Shown in pieces: positions 8,001 to 18,187 of a stretch of DNA of 64,000 bases (its first letter is position 1; every line of letters begins with the position of its first letter). Both the position numbers and the translations under genes were made by a program. Source of the stretch: Prevotella sp. P2-180 (GTDB lineage: Bacteria; Bacteroidota; Bacteroidia; Bacteroidales; Bacteroidaceae); contig NZ_NPJI01000034.1 of NCBI RefSeq assembly GCF_002251435.1, positions 82,946-146,945 on the forward strand. The letters run 5' to 3'. The notes under the pieces are model-generated. The model worked only from the letters and a program-made list of their open reading frames with translations, ran no database searches and was not told the origin of the DNA.

Positions 8001-8054
8001 AGTGTGACAGCGTGACAAGCGTGACAAGGTTTTTTCGCGGGTCTCCTTGTCAAC
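8001..8054 (-). repeat. Right terminal inverted repeat
   Basis: Read on the reverse strand: GTTGACAAG (8054-8046), an 18-bp spacer ending AAAAAACC, then TTGTCACGCTTGTCACGC and TGTCACACT. The core differs from the left repeat at one of 27 positions. It ends 8 bp from the stop codon of the gene at 8062. Confidence 0.8.
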
Positions 8055-8061
8055 TCGACTA

Positions 8062-8577
8062 TTATTCCATTCGCCCGTATTTCATCTCGTCCCCGTTGGC
8101 GTCATACTGCTTGCGCTTGCCCACAGGAGGCTCAGTCAGTGTGATGCGTACCACGGCAGTGCGCGACATGCTCCGCGCCACGGCAGCGTCGAAAGCATCC
8201 ATGTGGTTGGGCAGGAAACGTTGGCAAATTGCGCGGAGTGCCTCACGCTTTTCGTTGTCGTCGGCAACTATTTCCGCCTTGCCAAATGCAATGGCAGACT
8301 TGAATTCCAGTGTGAAACTTCCGTCTTTCGGACCTACCGTAGGCTTGCATTTGCTCACGGCTGTAAGGCATACGCGTGGTTTCTCCCGCAGTATGTCCAA
8401 CTTCTTTCCCTCTGTGGCACAATGGAAATAAAATGTTTTCTCGTCGGTGCGAGCCAAGGACAGCGGAACGGAATAAGGCATTCCGTCGCCATCTGCCATA
8501 CTCGCTGTAATATATGGAGCCTTGTCCATCACCTCAAGTGCCCAGTCGGCACCCATCTCTCTGCTTTTCTTTCTCAT
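8062..8577 (-). CDS. Pyridoxamine 5'-phosphate oxidase-like flavin-binding protein
   Basis: 171 residues of the split-barrel PNPOx-like superfamily: PYITASMADGDGMPYSVPLS, FYFHCATEGKKLDILREKPRVCLTAV, then SAIAFGKAEIV and IARS-RTAVVRI. Such proteins bind FMN or F420-like cofactors and reduce small molecules; the nearest named relatives are NimA-like proteins. Length is normal. It is convergent with nothing; its 3' end faces the candidate element. No heme or specificity motif allows a substrate to be named. Confidence 0.85.
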   Translation of the reverse strand: MRKKSREMGADWALEVMDKAPYITASMADGDGMPYSVPLSLARTDEKTFYFHCATEGKKLDILREKPRVCLTAVSKCKPTVGPKDGSFTLEFKSAIAFGKAEIVADDNEKREALRAICQRFLPNHMDAFDAAVARSMSRTAVVRITLTEPPVGKRKQYDANGDEMKYGRME

Positions 8578-8648
8578 AAATATTTATTGTTTGTATCTAG
8601 GCGGCCTTGAATGGAAGACAGATGTTTGCCAGGTTTTATTTCCTCGAA

Positions 8649-10778
8649 TCACTGGGATATCTTCTTCAGTGATATTCTGTTTCTTTTTCTGTCCACTTCC
8701 ATCACTCTAACCCTTACATGTTGATGAAGTTTCACCACTTCGTTGGGGTCGCTGACATATCGGTCGGCGAGCTGGGAAATATGGATGAGCCCGTCATGGT
8801 GTACGCCAATGTCTACAAACACGCCGAAATTGGTGATGTTTGTGACTATACCAGGTAACTCCATGCCCTCCCTCAAGTCGTCTACGGTATTGATGCCTTC
8901 AGCAAAGTCAAACTCCTCAATCTGGTTTCTTGGGTCCAGTCCAGGTTTTTCCAGTTCTTTCATTATGTCATTGAGTGTTGGCATGCCAATGGTTTCGGTG
9001 ACGTATTTTTTCAGGTCGATGGTTTTCCTCCTTTCCGCGTCTTTCATCAGCTGTAGCACAGTGCAGCCATTGTCTTTTGCCATCTTCTCCACAATCTTGT
9101 ACGATTCAGGATGTACGGCACTGTTGTCGAGTGGATTGGCTGACTCGGGTATTCTTAGGAATCCTGCACATTGCTGGAAAGCCACAGGACCGAGCCTCGG
9201 CACTTTTTTCAATTGGTTACGGTTGGTGAACGGGCCGTTGTCTCGTCGGAAGTCCACGATGTTTTTCGCGAGGGTAGGGCCGAGTCCGCTGACATAGGTT
9301 AGCAGATGTTGGCTTGCGGTGTTGAGGTTCACTCCCACGGTGTTTACGCAACTCTCTACAGTCAGGTCGAGCGTCTTCTTCAGCTTCGACTGGTCAACGT
9401 CGTGCTGGTATTGTCCCACTCCGATGCTCTTCGGGTCTATCTTCACGAGTTCTGCCAGTGGGTCCATGAGTCGTCTCGCAATGCTCACCGCCCCTCTGAC
9501 TGTGACATCCTTGTCGGGAAATTCCTCTCTTGCAATTTTCGAAGCAGAATACACCGACGCACCGTCTTCGCTCACCACGAACTGCTTTACATTATGTATG
9601 AACTTTATTGACTTTATGAACGCCGAAGTCTCACGGCTTGCAGTGCCGTTGCCTATGGCTATTGCTTCCACTCCATATAGCTCCACCAAGCGTTCCACGG
9701 CAGCTGCAGCTTCCCTTGTCTTTGATACAGGCTGATGGGGGAATATTGCCTCGTAGTGGAGCAGGTTGCCTTGCTGGTCGAGACACACCACCTTGCATCC
9801 AGTACGAAATCCAGGGTCTACACCCATCACCCTTTTTTGTCCGAGAGGAGCCGACATGAGGAGTTGTCGAAGGTTTTCGGCAAACACCTTTATTGCTTCT
9901 TCGTCTGCCTTTTCCTTGCTTCTGGCTGCAAACTCGTTTTCTATTGAAGGTTCTATTAGTCGCTTATAGCTGTCGTCTACTGCTTCCTCCATTAGTCTTG
10001 CGCATGGTCCTTTCCCGTTGACGCGGCTTCTGCGGAGTCTGAAGAGGCAGTCGCCGTCGTCGGTTGAGATGGAAATTCGCAATATGCCCTCAGCCTCTCC
10101 TCTTTTCATGGCGAGCAAACGGTGTGAAGGGCAGCGTTTGAGAGGTTCTTTCCAGTCGAAATAGTCTCGGTATTTTGCAGCTTCCTCGTTATCTGCCTTT
10201 TCCTTCACCACTTTAGAGCAGATGGTGGCTTCGCGTTCGAACGACCTTCTGACAGTTTGGCGTGCCTTTTCGTCTTCGCTCACCATTTCGGCAATGATAT
10301 ATTGAGCACCCTTGATGGCATCGGCAGCCGTTTTCACATCTCCTTTTACAAATCGTTTTGCTGCAGCCATGGGGTCAGATTCTCGTCCGAGACAAATAAG
10401 GGTAGCCAGAGGCTCGAGTCCCTGTTCGCGAGCCACTTGAGCCTTGGTTCGACGCTTAGGCTTGTACGGCAGATAGATGTCTTCAAGTATTTCCGCGTCT
10501 TCACATTCCCTTATTCTTTTTTCCAGTTCCGGCGTCAGCTTTCCTTGTTCGGTAATGGTTTTGAGGATGGTGGTTTTCCGTGCCTCGAGTTCAGTGAGTT
10601 TGTTGTTGAAGTCGCTGATAGCCGCTATCTGTACCTCGTCGAGCGAACCAGTACGTTCCTTTCTGTATCTTGCGATAAAAGGTATTGTACATCCTTCCTT
10701 AAGCAGTTCAAGAGTGTTTTCCACGCTCCTTGTCGGCAGTTGCAGCAGATCTGCAATTTTTCTTGTGATATTGTCCAT
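8649..10778 (-). CDS. tex: Tex-family RNA-binding transcription accessory protein
   Basis: 709 residues, usual for Bacteroidota Tex. Order: N-terminal Tex helical domain (IPFIARYRKERTGSLDE, LEDIYLPYKPKRRTKA), YqgF-like RNase H fold (VMGVDPGFRTGCKVV at about 318), helix-hairpin-helix (YVSGLGPTLAKNIVDFR, KVPRLGPVAFQQCAGFL), and C-terminal S1 domain (GIVTNITNFGVFVDIGVHHDGLIHIS). Tex binds nucleic acid and affects transcription and stress tolerance; its exact role in this group is not settled. The next gene upstream on the same strand begins about 85 bp away, so co-transcription with the export lipoprotein is possible. Confidence 0.96.
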   Translation of the reverse strand: MDNITRKIADLLQLPTRSVENTLELLKEGCTIPFIARYRKERTGSLDEVQIAAISDFNNKLTELEARKTTILKTITEQGKLTPELEKRIRECEDAEILEDIYLPYKPKRRTKAQVAREQGLEPLATLICLGRESDPMAAAKRFVKGDVKTAADAIKGAQYIIAEMVSEDEKARQTVRRSFEREATICSKVVKEKADNEEAAKYRDYFDWKEPLKRCPSHRLLAMKRGEAEGILRISISTDDGDCLFRLRRSRVNGKGPCARLMEEAVDDSYKRLIEPSIENEFAARSKEKADEEAIKVFAENLRQLLMSAPLGQKRVMGVDPGFRTGCKVVCLDQQGNLLHYEAIFPHQPVSKTREAAAAVERLVELYGVEAIAIGNGTASRETSAFIKSIKFIHNVKQFVVSEDGASVYSASKIAREEFPDKDVTVRGAVSIARRLMDPLAELVKIDPKSIGVGQYQHDVDQSKLKKTLDLTVESCVNTVGVNLNTASQHLLTYVSGLGPTLAKNIVDFRRDNGPFTNRNQLKKVPRLGPVAFQQCAGFLRIPESANPLDNSAVHPESYKIVEKMAKDNGCTVLQLMKDAERRKTIDLKKYVTETIGMPTLNDIMKELEKPGLDPRNQIEEFDFAEGINTVDDLREGMELPGIVTNITNFGVFVDIGVHHDGLIHISQLADRYVSDPNEVVKLHQHVRVRVMEVDRKRNRISLKKISQ

Positions 10779-10863
10779 TATTGTTGTAATAGTTATCTGT
10801 TTCTAAATACGAGAAGTGGGATTTCTCACTCCTCATTTATTAAGTTAAAGAAGTTAACTCCTT

Positions 10864-11652
10864 TTATTTAAACAACAGATAGCCCAGCGACGTGAGGAAA
10901 GAGCCGCTTCTGAGGAAGAAGCTGGTGGACAGCAGGGTATTGTCGTTAAGTGTCGACTGACCGGCGCGCACTTCATTCGGCACGACATATATCACGTCGT
11001 TCTGCTTGAGATAATACACGGGAGATTCAAACAGTTCCTTCTTCCTGATGTCCACCTCGTGCGACACCCTTTGTCCGTTTTCCTCCCTTATCACGTAAAT
11101 GGCATCCCTTCGTCCCATAATGTTCAGGTCGCCCGCCATTGCCAATCCCTCAAGCAGCGAGATACGGTCTCTTGTGATGGCATATTTTCCCGGTTTCTTC
11201 ACTTCTCCCACGGCAGAAAAATAAAGGTTGAGGAACTCAACCGTCACTACCAGGTCCTTCACCATTTTCGCTTCAATTATTTTGTTTTTTATTTTCTGCG
11301 CCACTTCACTTCTGGTCAGTCCTCCAATCTTTATCCTGCCAATAATAGGGAAGTCAATTTCCCCTTTTGAGTCGAGCGTATATCCCGACACCTCACCTTG
11401 GTAGTCGGGCCTTAGTTCTGTATAACCGGCACGATACTGTGAGCGTGAGAGATTGAAGATCGAGGTAATCTCAGCGTCCTTTGTGGTCACAATAATAGAA
11501 ATCTGGTCTTGCGGCCTCAGTCTTATGTTATTGTCAGCTCCGATGGTCTCGTATGTATTCAGCGGTACATTCTGGAAATACGAAATCTTTTCCGGAGTGT
11601 TACATGCGGCCATCAGTGAAGCTGCAAGTACTATAGGCAGTAATTTTTTCAT
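10864..11652 (-). CDS. Outer-membrane polysaccharide export lipoprotein (Wza-like)
   Basis: 262 residues with lipoprotein signal MKKLLPIVLAASLMAAC (lipobox LMAAC, Cys17). The body has the poly_export domain (RPQDQISIIVTTKDAEIT, GYTLDSKGEIDFPIIGRIKIGGLTRSEVAQKI) and an SLBB-type segment (FSAVGEVKKPGKYAITRDRISLLEGLAMAGDLN). These proteins form the outer-membrane channel or periplasmic adaptor for capsule or exopolysaccharide export. No Wzc kinase or glycosyltransferases are adjacent in this window, so it is an orphan here. Confidence 0.93.
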   Translation of the reverse strand: MKKLLPIVLAASLMAACNTPEKISYFQNVPLNTYETIGADNNIRLRPQDQISIIVTTKDAEITSIFNLSRSQYRAGYTELRPDYQGEVSGYTLDSKGEIDFPIIGRIKIGGLTRSEVAQKIKNKIIEAKMVKDLVVTVEFLNLYFSAVGEVKKPGKYAITRDRISLLEGLAMAGDLNIMGRRDAIYVIREENGQRVSHEVDIRKKELFESPVYYLKQNDVIYVVPNEVRAGQSTLNDNTLLSTSFFLRSGSFLTSLGYLLFK

Positions 11653-11698
11653 AATCCTTACATTATATATATATTATTGTTTTTTATATTTGCATGAG

Positions 11699-14014
11699 TT
11701 ATTCATACACCTCCTCTATGTCGTTCGGCATGCTGACGTCATATTCCGACATCTCGCAAGGGTTATACCCTTCTGGCAGGTCGAAAATGGCGTTTTCGTT
11801 ATATCCGAGTCTTGGGTCGTTATACACCTTTCTCATGTAGTACGCCCATATAGGCAGAGCCATGGTGGCACCCTGTCCCATCTGCATGGAGTCGAAGTGT
11901 ATGTCACGGTCGTCTCCTCCAACCCATACACCGCTGACGAGGGTAGGTGTGACACCCATAAACCATGCGTCGCTATTGTTGTTTGTCGTACCGGTTTTGG
12001 CAGCTATCTCACCGGTGAAGTTATATCTGAACCTCAGTCTTCCGGCAGTACCGCCATCGACCACTCCTTTCAGCATATACAACATTTTGTGAGCGCTTTC
12101 CTCGCTAATCACCTCGTTCATTCTAGGTTGGAATTGTGCTATGATGTTACCTTCGTTGTCCTCAATCTTGGTCACGTAGAGTGGGGCACACCTGATGCCA
12201 TGGTTAGCAAAAGTCGTGTATGCGCTAACCATTTCCGCCACGGTAAGGTCACAAGGTCCGAGACATAGCGACATTGATGGATGAATGTCCGGGCTGCTGA
12301 AGCCATATTCCTTCAGCAGGGTCACGAAGGCCTGCGGGTTAAGCTTGCTCATGAGGTATGCCGTTATCCAGTTGTTTGACTGTGCCAGTCCCCATTTCAG
12401 TGTCACCATTTCCCCGTATCTGCGTCTGCTTGAGTTGCGTGGAGTCCAGTTCTGTCCTGCCACCACATATGTCTGCTGTACGTTAGGTGCGAGGTCGCAA
12501 GGCGAGAATCCGTTTTCCATTGCAAGAGAATAGAGGAAAGGCTTTATGGTCGAACCCACCTGTCGTCTTCCCTCGGTACACATGTCGTAGTTGAAGTGTA
12601 TGAAGTTCAATCCTCCCACGTAAGCCTTTACGGCTCCATTAATGGGCGACATGCTCATGAATCCGCACCTGAGGAACGATTTGTAGTATTTTATCGAGTC
12701 GATTGGCGTCATGGTGGTGTCCACCTCACCATGATATGTGAAGATGCTCATCTTTGTGGGAGTATGAAACGACTTGTATATCTCGTCGTACGTAGCCCCT
12801 TGGCTATTCATGACCCTATATCTCTCGCTTTGTTTCACCGAGCGTCCGAGAATGTCGTTAAACTGCTTAGCTGTCAGTTTTCCTGAGAAAGGAGCGTTTT
12901 TCTTTCCTCTGTTTTCCTTGTTGAAAGCAGGTTGTAGGAATTTCACCACGTGCTCGTTGACCGCTTCCTCGGCATATCTCTGCATTCTTGAGTCGATAGT
13001 GGTATACACTTTCAGTCCGTCGGTATAAACGTTATAAGGTTCTCCGTTCTTTTTTGTGTTTTTGTTACACCATCCGTATAGAGGGTCGTTATTCCAGTTT
13101 ATGGAGTCCTGTACATATTTATTTATGTTCCACGAAGGGTAGTTGCTTCTTTCCGGTCTTTTAGCCATGAGATACCTTCTGAGGAAGTCGCGGAAGTAAG
13201 CCGCTATTCCGTCTTTGTGGTCAGCCACGTGGAAGTTCAGGTTGAGCGGTCGGGTGGAGTAGGAGTCATACTCAGCCTCGGAGAGGTATCCAGCCTTCAT
13301 CATTTGTCCGAGCACCACATTTCTTCTTTCCCTGCATCTTTCAGGGTTTCTCACCGGGTTGTAGTACGATGGGTTTTTGCAAAGTCCGATGAGAGTGGCA
13401 GCCTCATTAATGTTCAGGTCTTTGGGCTCCTTTCCGAAGTAAGTGTTTGCAGCTGTCTTTATTCCCACGGCGTTGTGTAGGAAGTCGAAATAGTTGAGAT
13501 ACATTGCAATTATCTCGTCTTTGGTATAATTTTTCTCCAGCTGCACGGCGATAACCCATTCTATAGGTTTCTGCATGACACGTTCGGTCACGTTTTCCGC
13601 TTTTCCCGAATATAGCTGTTTTGCAAGTTGCTGTGTGATGGTCGACCCTCCTCCAGCGTTTTTCTGTCCGAGGATACCTCTTTTTATTATTGCTCTTCCC
13701 AAAGCCTTGAAATCAATGCCCGAATGTTCGTAGAACCTCACGTCTTCCGTAGCCACGAGAGCCTTCACCAAGTGAGGCGAGAGCTGCGAATAGTCAACAC
13801 AAATACGGTTTTCCTTATTGTAGTTCCATGTGCCCATAAGTTTTCCGTCGGCAGAATACACCTGCGTGGCAAATCTGTTGATAGGGTTTTGCAAGTCCTC
13901 AATAGGGGGCATATATCCTATCCATCCTTCGGCGATGGCATAGAATAAGCCAGCGGCCGAAATTACGGCCACGACAAGCATGGTCCATAGCAGATGGACA
14001 ATTTTTTTATCCAT
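11699..14014 (-). CDS. Class A penicillin-binding protein (PBP1A-type)
   Basis: 771 residues: an N-terminal membrane anchor (about 8-28), GT51 glycosyltransferase with ATEDVRFYEHSGID (Glu90) and GGGSTITQQLAKQLY (about 121-135), and a transpeptidase with S488-TIK, S546-NN and K673-TGT. It polymerises and crosslinks peptidoglycan at the inner membrane. All catalytic motifs are intact and length is normal. A promoter with TATTTTTG lies upstream; the gap to the downstream lipoprotein gene is 46 bp. It runs divergently from pyrB. Confidence 0.96.
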   Translation of the reverse strand: MDKKIVHLLWTMLVVAVISAAGLFYAIAEGWIGYMPPIEDLQNPINRFATQVYSADGKLMGTWNYNKENRICVDYSQLSPHLVKALVATEDVRFYEHSGIDFKALGRAIIKRGILGQKNAGGGSTITQQLAKQLYSGKAENVTERVMQKPIEWVIAVQLEKNYTKDEIIAMYLNYFDFLHNAVGIKTAANTYFGKEPKDLNINEAATLIGLCKNPSYYNPVRNPERCRERRNVVLGQMMKAGYLSEAEYDSYSTRPLNLNFHVADHKDGIAAYFRDFLRRYLMAKRPERSNYPSWNINKYVQDSINWNNDPLYGWCNKNTKKNGEPYNVYTDGLKVYTTIDSRMQRYAEEAVNEHVVKFLQPAFNKENRGKKNAPFSGKLTAKQFNDILGRSVKQSERYRVMNSQGATYDEIYKSFHTPTKMSIFTYHGEVDTTMTPIDSIKYYKSFLRCGFMSMSPINGAVKAYVGGLNFIHFNYDMCTEGRRQVGSTIKPFLYSLAMENGFSPCDLAPNVQQTYVVAGQNWTPRNSSRRRYGEMVTLKWGLAQSNNWITAYLMSKLNPQAFVTLLKEYGFSSPDIHPSMSLCLGPCDLTVAEMVSAYTTFANHGIRCAPLYVTKIEDNEGNIIAQFQPRMNEVISEESAHKMLYMLKGVVDGGTAGRLRFRYNFTGEIAAKTGTTNNNSDAWFMGVTPTLVSGVWVGGDDRDIHFDSMQMGQGATMALPIWAYYMRKVYNDPRLGYNENAIFDLPEGYNPCEMSEYDVSMPNDIEEVYE

Positions 14015-14055
14015 AATTAAGTCACTTTTTTCTTCTAAAAACTGAATATCGACTG

Positions 14056-14063
14056 CAAAAATA
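14056..14063 (-). promoter_or_regulatory. -7 element for the PBP gene
   Basis: The reverse strand reads TATTTTTGC, matching TAnnTTTG, about 42 bp before the PBP start codon. Confidence 0.55.
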
Positions 14064-14178
14064 CTTGTTTTTATTGATATAACGAAAAAATATTGCGATT
14101 TTCTGTAATTTTTGTGCGATAAATGCGAAAATATGTGTACCTTAGCGGTCGAAAAAAACGAATAATCAAATTTTTCTG

Positions 14179-15126
14179 ATGGAAAAACATAATTTTGTGA
14201 CCATAGCCGACCTCACTCGCGAGAAGATTCTATACATGATTGAGATGGCACAGGAATTTGAGCGGCATCCCAACAGGGAGCTGCTAAAGGGAAAGGTCGT
14301 GGCGACGCTCTTTTTTGAGCCTTCTACAAGAACACGACTGAGTTTTGAAACCGCAGCCAACCGCCTTGGCGCACGTGTTATAGGTTTTGCCGACCCCAAA
14401 ATCACCAGTGGTACCAAGGGAGAAACACTTAAGGATACCATACTCATGGTGTCCAACTATGCCGACGTGATAGTTATGAGGCATTATATCGAAGGAGCTG
14501 CGCAGTATGCCAGCGAAGTGGCCCCGGTGCCTATTGTCAATGCCGGCGACGGAGCCCATCAGCATCCTTCGCAGTGTATGCTCGACCTCTATTCCATCTA
14601 CAAGACTCAGGGAACACTTGAGAATCTCAACATCTATCTTGTGGGCGACCTGAAATACGGGCGCACAGTGCACTCCCTGCTCATGGCCATGCGCCATTTC
14701 AATCCCACCTTCCATTTTGTGGCTCCAAAGGAGCTCTCCATGCCCAATGAGTATAAGGTATACTGCAAGGAGCATGGTATCAAATATCAAGAACACACTG
14801 CATTCAACGAAAAGGTCATTGCCGATGCCGACATTCTATATATGACACGCGTCCAAAAGGAACGCTTCAGCGACCTGATGGAATACGAGCGGGTGAAAAA
14901 CATCTATATCCTTCGTGCCGACATGCTTACAAACGCCAAGCCGAACATGAAGGTGCTGCACCCGCTGCCAAGAGTGAACGAGATAGCATACGACGTGGAC
15001 AACGACCCGCACGCTTATTACATCCAGCAAGCCGGCAACGGCCTCTTCGCCCGCCAGGCTATCTTCTGCGATGTGCTCGGCATCACTCTGGATGAAGTGA
15101 GAAACGATAAGAGTATAATAAATTAA
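14179..15126 (+). CDS. pyrB: Aspartate carbamoyltransferase catalytic subunit
   Basis: Condenses carbamoyl phosphate and aspartate, the first committed step of pyrimidine synthesis. 315 residues, with the carbamoyl-phosphate motif [14 protein letters not shown] near residue 48, [18 protein letters not shown] near 129, and the C-terminal [13 protein letters not shown] for aspartate binding. Complete. The regulatory subunit starts 30 bp downstream, so the two form a pyrBI operon, and glyA follows 70 bp later. Confidence 0.98.
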   Translation: MEKHNFVTIADLTREKILYMIEMAQEFERHPNRELLKGKVVATLFFEPSTRTRLSFETAANRLGARVIGFADPKITSGTKGETLKDTILMVSNYADVIVMRHYIEGAAQYASEVAPVPIVNAGDGAHQHPSQCMLDLYSIYKTQGTLENLNIYLVGDLKYGRTVHSLLMAMRHFNPTFHFVAPKELSMPNEYKVYCKEHGIKYQEHTAFNEKVIADADILYMTRVQKERFSDLMEYERVKNIYILRADMLTNAKPNMKVLHPLPRVNEIAYDVDNDPHAYYIQQAGNGLFARQAIFCDVLGITLDEVRNDKSIIN

Positions 15127-15155
15127 GATGACGAGTCAACAAAAATAATATATCT

Positions 15156-15611
15156 ATGGCAAAGAACGAAATTATGGTGACTGCCATTGAGAATGGAACA
15201 GTCATCGACCATATACCTGCAGAAAAGACCTACGAAGTGTTGCAGCTTCTTCATCTCAACGAGCTTACGACCCCCGTAACCGTCGGTTGCAATCTTCGCT
15301 CAAAGAAGATAGGACGTAAGGGAATCATCAAGGTGGCCGACAAATTCTTCACCGACGAGGAAATATCGCGTCTATCCGTTCTTGCACCCAATGTGGTGTT
15401 AAACATCATAAAAGACTATGAAGTGGTGGAAAAGAAAACCGTCACCACTCCAGACCTCTTGCGTGGTATCGTGAAATGCAACAATCCCAAGTGCATCACC
15501 AACAACGAACCCATGGACACCCTTTTCCATATTGTCGACAAAGAGAGGGGCACCCTTAAATGCCACTATTGCGAAAAAGAACAGGACATAACCAAGGTTC
15601 AGCTCGTCTAA
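15156..15611 (+). CDS. pyrI: Aspartate carbamoyltransferase regulatory subunit
   Basis: 151 residues. The N-terminal allosteric domain ([25 protein letters not shown]) binds nucleotides, and the C-terminal zinc domain has four Cys in CNNPKC...CHYCEK. It confers CTP/ATP control on PyrB in the PyrBI dodecamer. Complete, and directly downstream of pyrB. Confidence 0.98.
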   Translation: MAKNEIMVTAIENGTVIDHIPAEKTYEVLQLLHLNELTTPVTVGCNLRSKKIGRKGIIKVADKFFTDEEISRLSVLAPNVVLNIIKDYEVVEKKTVTTPDLLRGIVKCNNPKCITNNEPMDTLFHIVDKERGTLKCHYCEKEQDITKVQLV

Positions 15612-15681
15612 AATCTTGGAAGTAGGGCCTTGTTGAGCAAACGAGAAACTTAAATTTTTTAATTAATAAAATATATTTCAA

Positions 15682-16962
15682 ATGAAAAGAGATCAACAGG
15701 TTTTTGACCTTATCGAACGTGAGCATCAGCGCCAGCTCAAAGGCATAGAGCTCATCGCGTCCGAAAATTTTGTTAGCGACCAGGTAATGGAAGCCATGGG
15801 CTCATACCTCACCAACAAGTATGCTGAGGGATATCCCGGAAAAAGATACTATGGTGGATGCCAGGTTGTTGACGAAGTAGAACAACTTGCCATTGACCGC
15901 GTATGTAAACTCTTTGGTGCTGAATATGCCAACGTGCAGCCACACTCCGGCGCACAGGCTAATGCCGCAGTATTGCTCGCCGTGCTGAAACCAGGCGACA
16001 CCTTCATGGGACTTAACCTTGCACATGGCGGTCACCTCTCACACGGATCTGCCGTAAACACATCAGGTATCCTCTACAACCCAGTGGGCTACGACCTCAA
16101 CCCAGAAACAGGACGTGTCGACTATGACGAGATGGAACGTCTCGCACTCGAACACAAGCCAAAGCTCATCATCGGCGGTGGCTCTGCATATAGCCGCGAA
16201 TGGGATTACAAGCGTATGCGTGAAATTGCCGACAAGGTAGGTGCTCTTCTTATGATAGACATGGCTCATCCAGCAGGACTCATTGCTGCAGGACTTCTCG
16301 ACAACCCGGTGAAATATGCTCATATCGTCACTTCTACCACACATAAGACACTTCGTGGTCCACGCGGAGGTATCATCCTCATGGGCAAGGACTTTGAAAA
16401 TCCATGGGGACTGAAGACTCCAAAGGGTGTGACAAAGATGATGAGCCAGCTGATCAACTCGGCCGTATTCCCAGGCCAGCAAGGAGGACCGCTTGAGCAT
16501 GTCATCGCAGCCAAGGCAGTGGCATTCGGCGAGGCTCTACAACCAGAATTCAAGGAATGGGCAGCACAGGTGAAGAAAAACGCTGCCGTACTTGCCGACG
16601 AGCTCGTAAAACGCGGTTTCACCATCGTCAGCGGCGGCACCGACAACCACTCCATGCTTGTCGACCTGCGCTCTAAATATCCCGACCTCACCGGTAAGGT
16701 GGCTGAGAACGCACTCGTGGCAGCAGACATCACCGTAAACAAGAACATGGTGCCATTCGACTCTCGTAGCGCATTCCAGACCAGCGGAATCCGTCTTGGT
16801 ACACCAGCTATCACCACACGCGGTGCCAAAGAAGACCTTATGGTGCTTATTGCAGAACTCATCGAAGAGGTGCTCAACGACCCGGAGAATGAGCAGACAA
16901 TAGCACGAGTTCGCGCTAAGGTGAACGAGACAATGAAGAATTATCCTCTCTTTGCCTATTAA
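15682..16962 (+). CDS. glyA: Serine hydroxymethyltransferase
   Basis: PLP enzyme moving the serine C3 to tetrahydrofolate, giving glycine and methylene-THF. 426 residues. Visible: [41 protein letters not shown], and the PLP-lysine motif [13 protein letters not shown] near residue 230. Complete and normal in length. It is followed by a strong hairpin at 16971. Confidence 0.98.
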   Translation: MKRDQQVFDLIEREHQRQLKGIELIASENFVSDQVMEAMGSYLTNKYAEGYPGKRYYGGCQVVDEVEQLAIDRVCKLFGAEYANVQPHSGAQANAAVLLAVLKPGDTFMGLNLAHGGHLSHGSAVNTSGILYNPVGYDLNPETGRVDYDEMERLALEHKPKLIIGGGSAYSREWDYKRMREIADKVGALLMIDMAHPAGLIAAGLLDNPVKYAHIVTSTTHKTLRGPRGGIILMGKDFENPWGLKTPKGVTKMMSQLINSAVFPGQQGGPLEHVIAAKAVAFGEALQPEFKEWAAQVKKNAAVLADELVKRGFTIVSGGTDNHSMLVDLRSKYPDLTGKVAENALVAADITVNKNMVPFDSRSAFQTSGIRLGTPAITTRGAKEDLMVLIAELIEEVLNDPENEQTIARVRAKVNETMKNYPLFAY

Positions 16963-16970
16963 TCCCCACG

Positions 16971-16998
16971 TGAGGTGACGCAATAGAGCGTCACCTCA
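16971..16998 (+). terminator. Hairpin after glyA
   Basis: TGAGGTGACGC (16971-16981) and GCGTCACCTCA (16988-16998) pair perfectly around AATAGA. No long T run follows, so termination may be partial. Confidence 0.65.
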
Positions 16999-17026
16999 TG
17001 CCCAATTTTCATCCTTAAAAACGACA

Positions 17027-18187
17027 ATGAACAGGAAACATATATATATCATATCAGCACTTATTGCCCTTCTCGCCCTTACTCCCTCAACCACATTCGC
17101 CCAGAAAAAAAAGAAAAAGGCTAAGGAGCCGAAACTTACAGAGGCAGAGATACTACGGAATGCAAAACTGGAGGAAATGACATACGCCACACAGAAAATT
17201 GTATTCGTAGATAGTACAGTGGTTGACAAGCAACAGCTACATGATTTCTTGAAGATACCATCTGAGACAGGTTCTTTTTGTAAGGCTACCGACATCTCAC
17301 CCACATGCCAAGGAATGGCTTTCGTCAATGAGATGGGCAACAAGGCATACCTCGTAAACCGCGACTCCATACTATGCTCCTGCGACCTCATTGATGGACA
17401 ATGGACCGAGCCCGCCAAACTGGAAGGACTTGAAACGCTTGGAGAGAAAGCTGTTTTCGCCAATCCGTTTGTCATGGCCGATGGCACCACGCTCTACTTC
17501 GCGGCAAAGAGCGATGAAGGCATTGGAGGATTCGACCTCTACGTCACACGCTACAGTGCTGACTACAATAAGTTCCTGAGTCCGGAAATAGTGGGCACGC
17601 CATTCTGTTCCACTTCCAACGATATTCTTTACATTGTCGACGAATACGACCGCATAGCATGGTTTGCCACCGACCGTAACCAGCCCGAAGGCAAAGCATG
17701 TATCTACACCTTCATACCAACTGAGCTACGCGAAACCTACGACTCATCAATTGATTATGAACTACTCTCAAGCTATGCCCGAATTGATGCCATCTCAGCC
17801 ACGTGGGGCGATGGAACAGAGCGGGATAAAGCATTGAAACGCCTTCAGACCGCCATTAGCCGGAGTGAAAACGAGGAGAAAGTATCTGCCTCACGCCTTT
17901 CGTTTGTTATCAACGATAATGTGGTCTACCATTCCCCAACACAGTTTCGTGCAGAGGGCAATGCCTCCCGTTTTAACACCCTTTGTGAAATGAAAGAGAA
18001 AATCAGTGAATTGACCACCCGACTCGATACCGACCGCAACTACTACGCCAAGGCCAACGAGTCAGACCGGGCCACACTCCGCCAAGAGATACTCTCCCTT
18101 GAGACAGAACTGGAAAAACTTCAACAAGAGTCAAACAACTTGGAAAAAGATATACGCAATGCAGAAAACAAAAAAATACTTCGCTGA
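17027..18187 (+). CDS. Secreted PD40/WD40-like beta-propeller protein with C-terminal coiled coil
   Basis: 386 residues. Signal peptide MNRKHIYIISALIALLAL...TFA (cleavage about residue 25), a Lys-rich patch, then propeller-type blades (VMADGTTLYFAAKSDEGIGGFDLYVTRY is a PD40-like blade, split here by its flanks). The last about 60 residues are a coiled coil (EKISELTTRL ... LETELEKLQQESNNLEKD). The function is unknown; such proteins often sit at the envelope with OmpA-type partners. Its 3' end overlaps the phosphorylase gene by 29 bp, implying co-translation. Confidence 0.6.
   Translation: MNRKHIYIISALIALLALTPSTTFAQKKKKKAKEPKLTEAEILRNAKLEEMTYATQKIVFVDSTVVDKQQLHDFLKIPSETGSFCKATDISPTCQGMAFVNEMGNKAYLVNRDSILCSCDLIDGQWTEPAKLEGLETLGEKAVFANPFVMADGTTLYFAAKSDEGIGGFDLYVTRYSADYNKFLSPEIVGTPFCSTSNDILYIVDEYDRIAWFATDRNQPEGKACIYTFIPTELRETYDSSIDYELLSSYARIDAISATWGDGTERDKALKRLQTAISRSENEEKVSASRLSFVINDNVVYHSPTQFRAEGNASRFNTLCEMKEKISELTTRLDTDRNYYAKANESDRATLRQEILSLETELEKLQQESNNLEKDIRNAENKKILR

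Larger units (their letters stand above)
3543..8054. mobile_element. Candidate 4.5-kb element with ~54-bp terminal inverted repeats
   Basis: The ends 3543-3596 and 8001-8054 are inverted copies (48 of 54 positions match by eye), each holding GTTGACAAG followed by AAAACC and tandem TGTCACGC units. Between them lie a BT4734/DUF3987-type primase-helicase-like gene, a HIRAN-domain gene with hairpin repeats, and an origin-like region. It sits exactly between the 3' ends of two unrelated genes (Fic terminator on the left, stop codon of the PNPOx-like gene 8 bp to the right). No transposase or integrase is visible and no target duplication was found, so mobility is inference from structure only. Confidence 0.5.
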
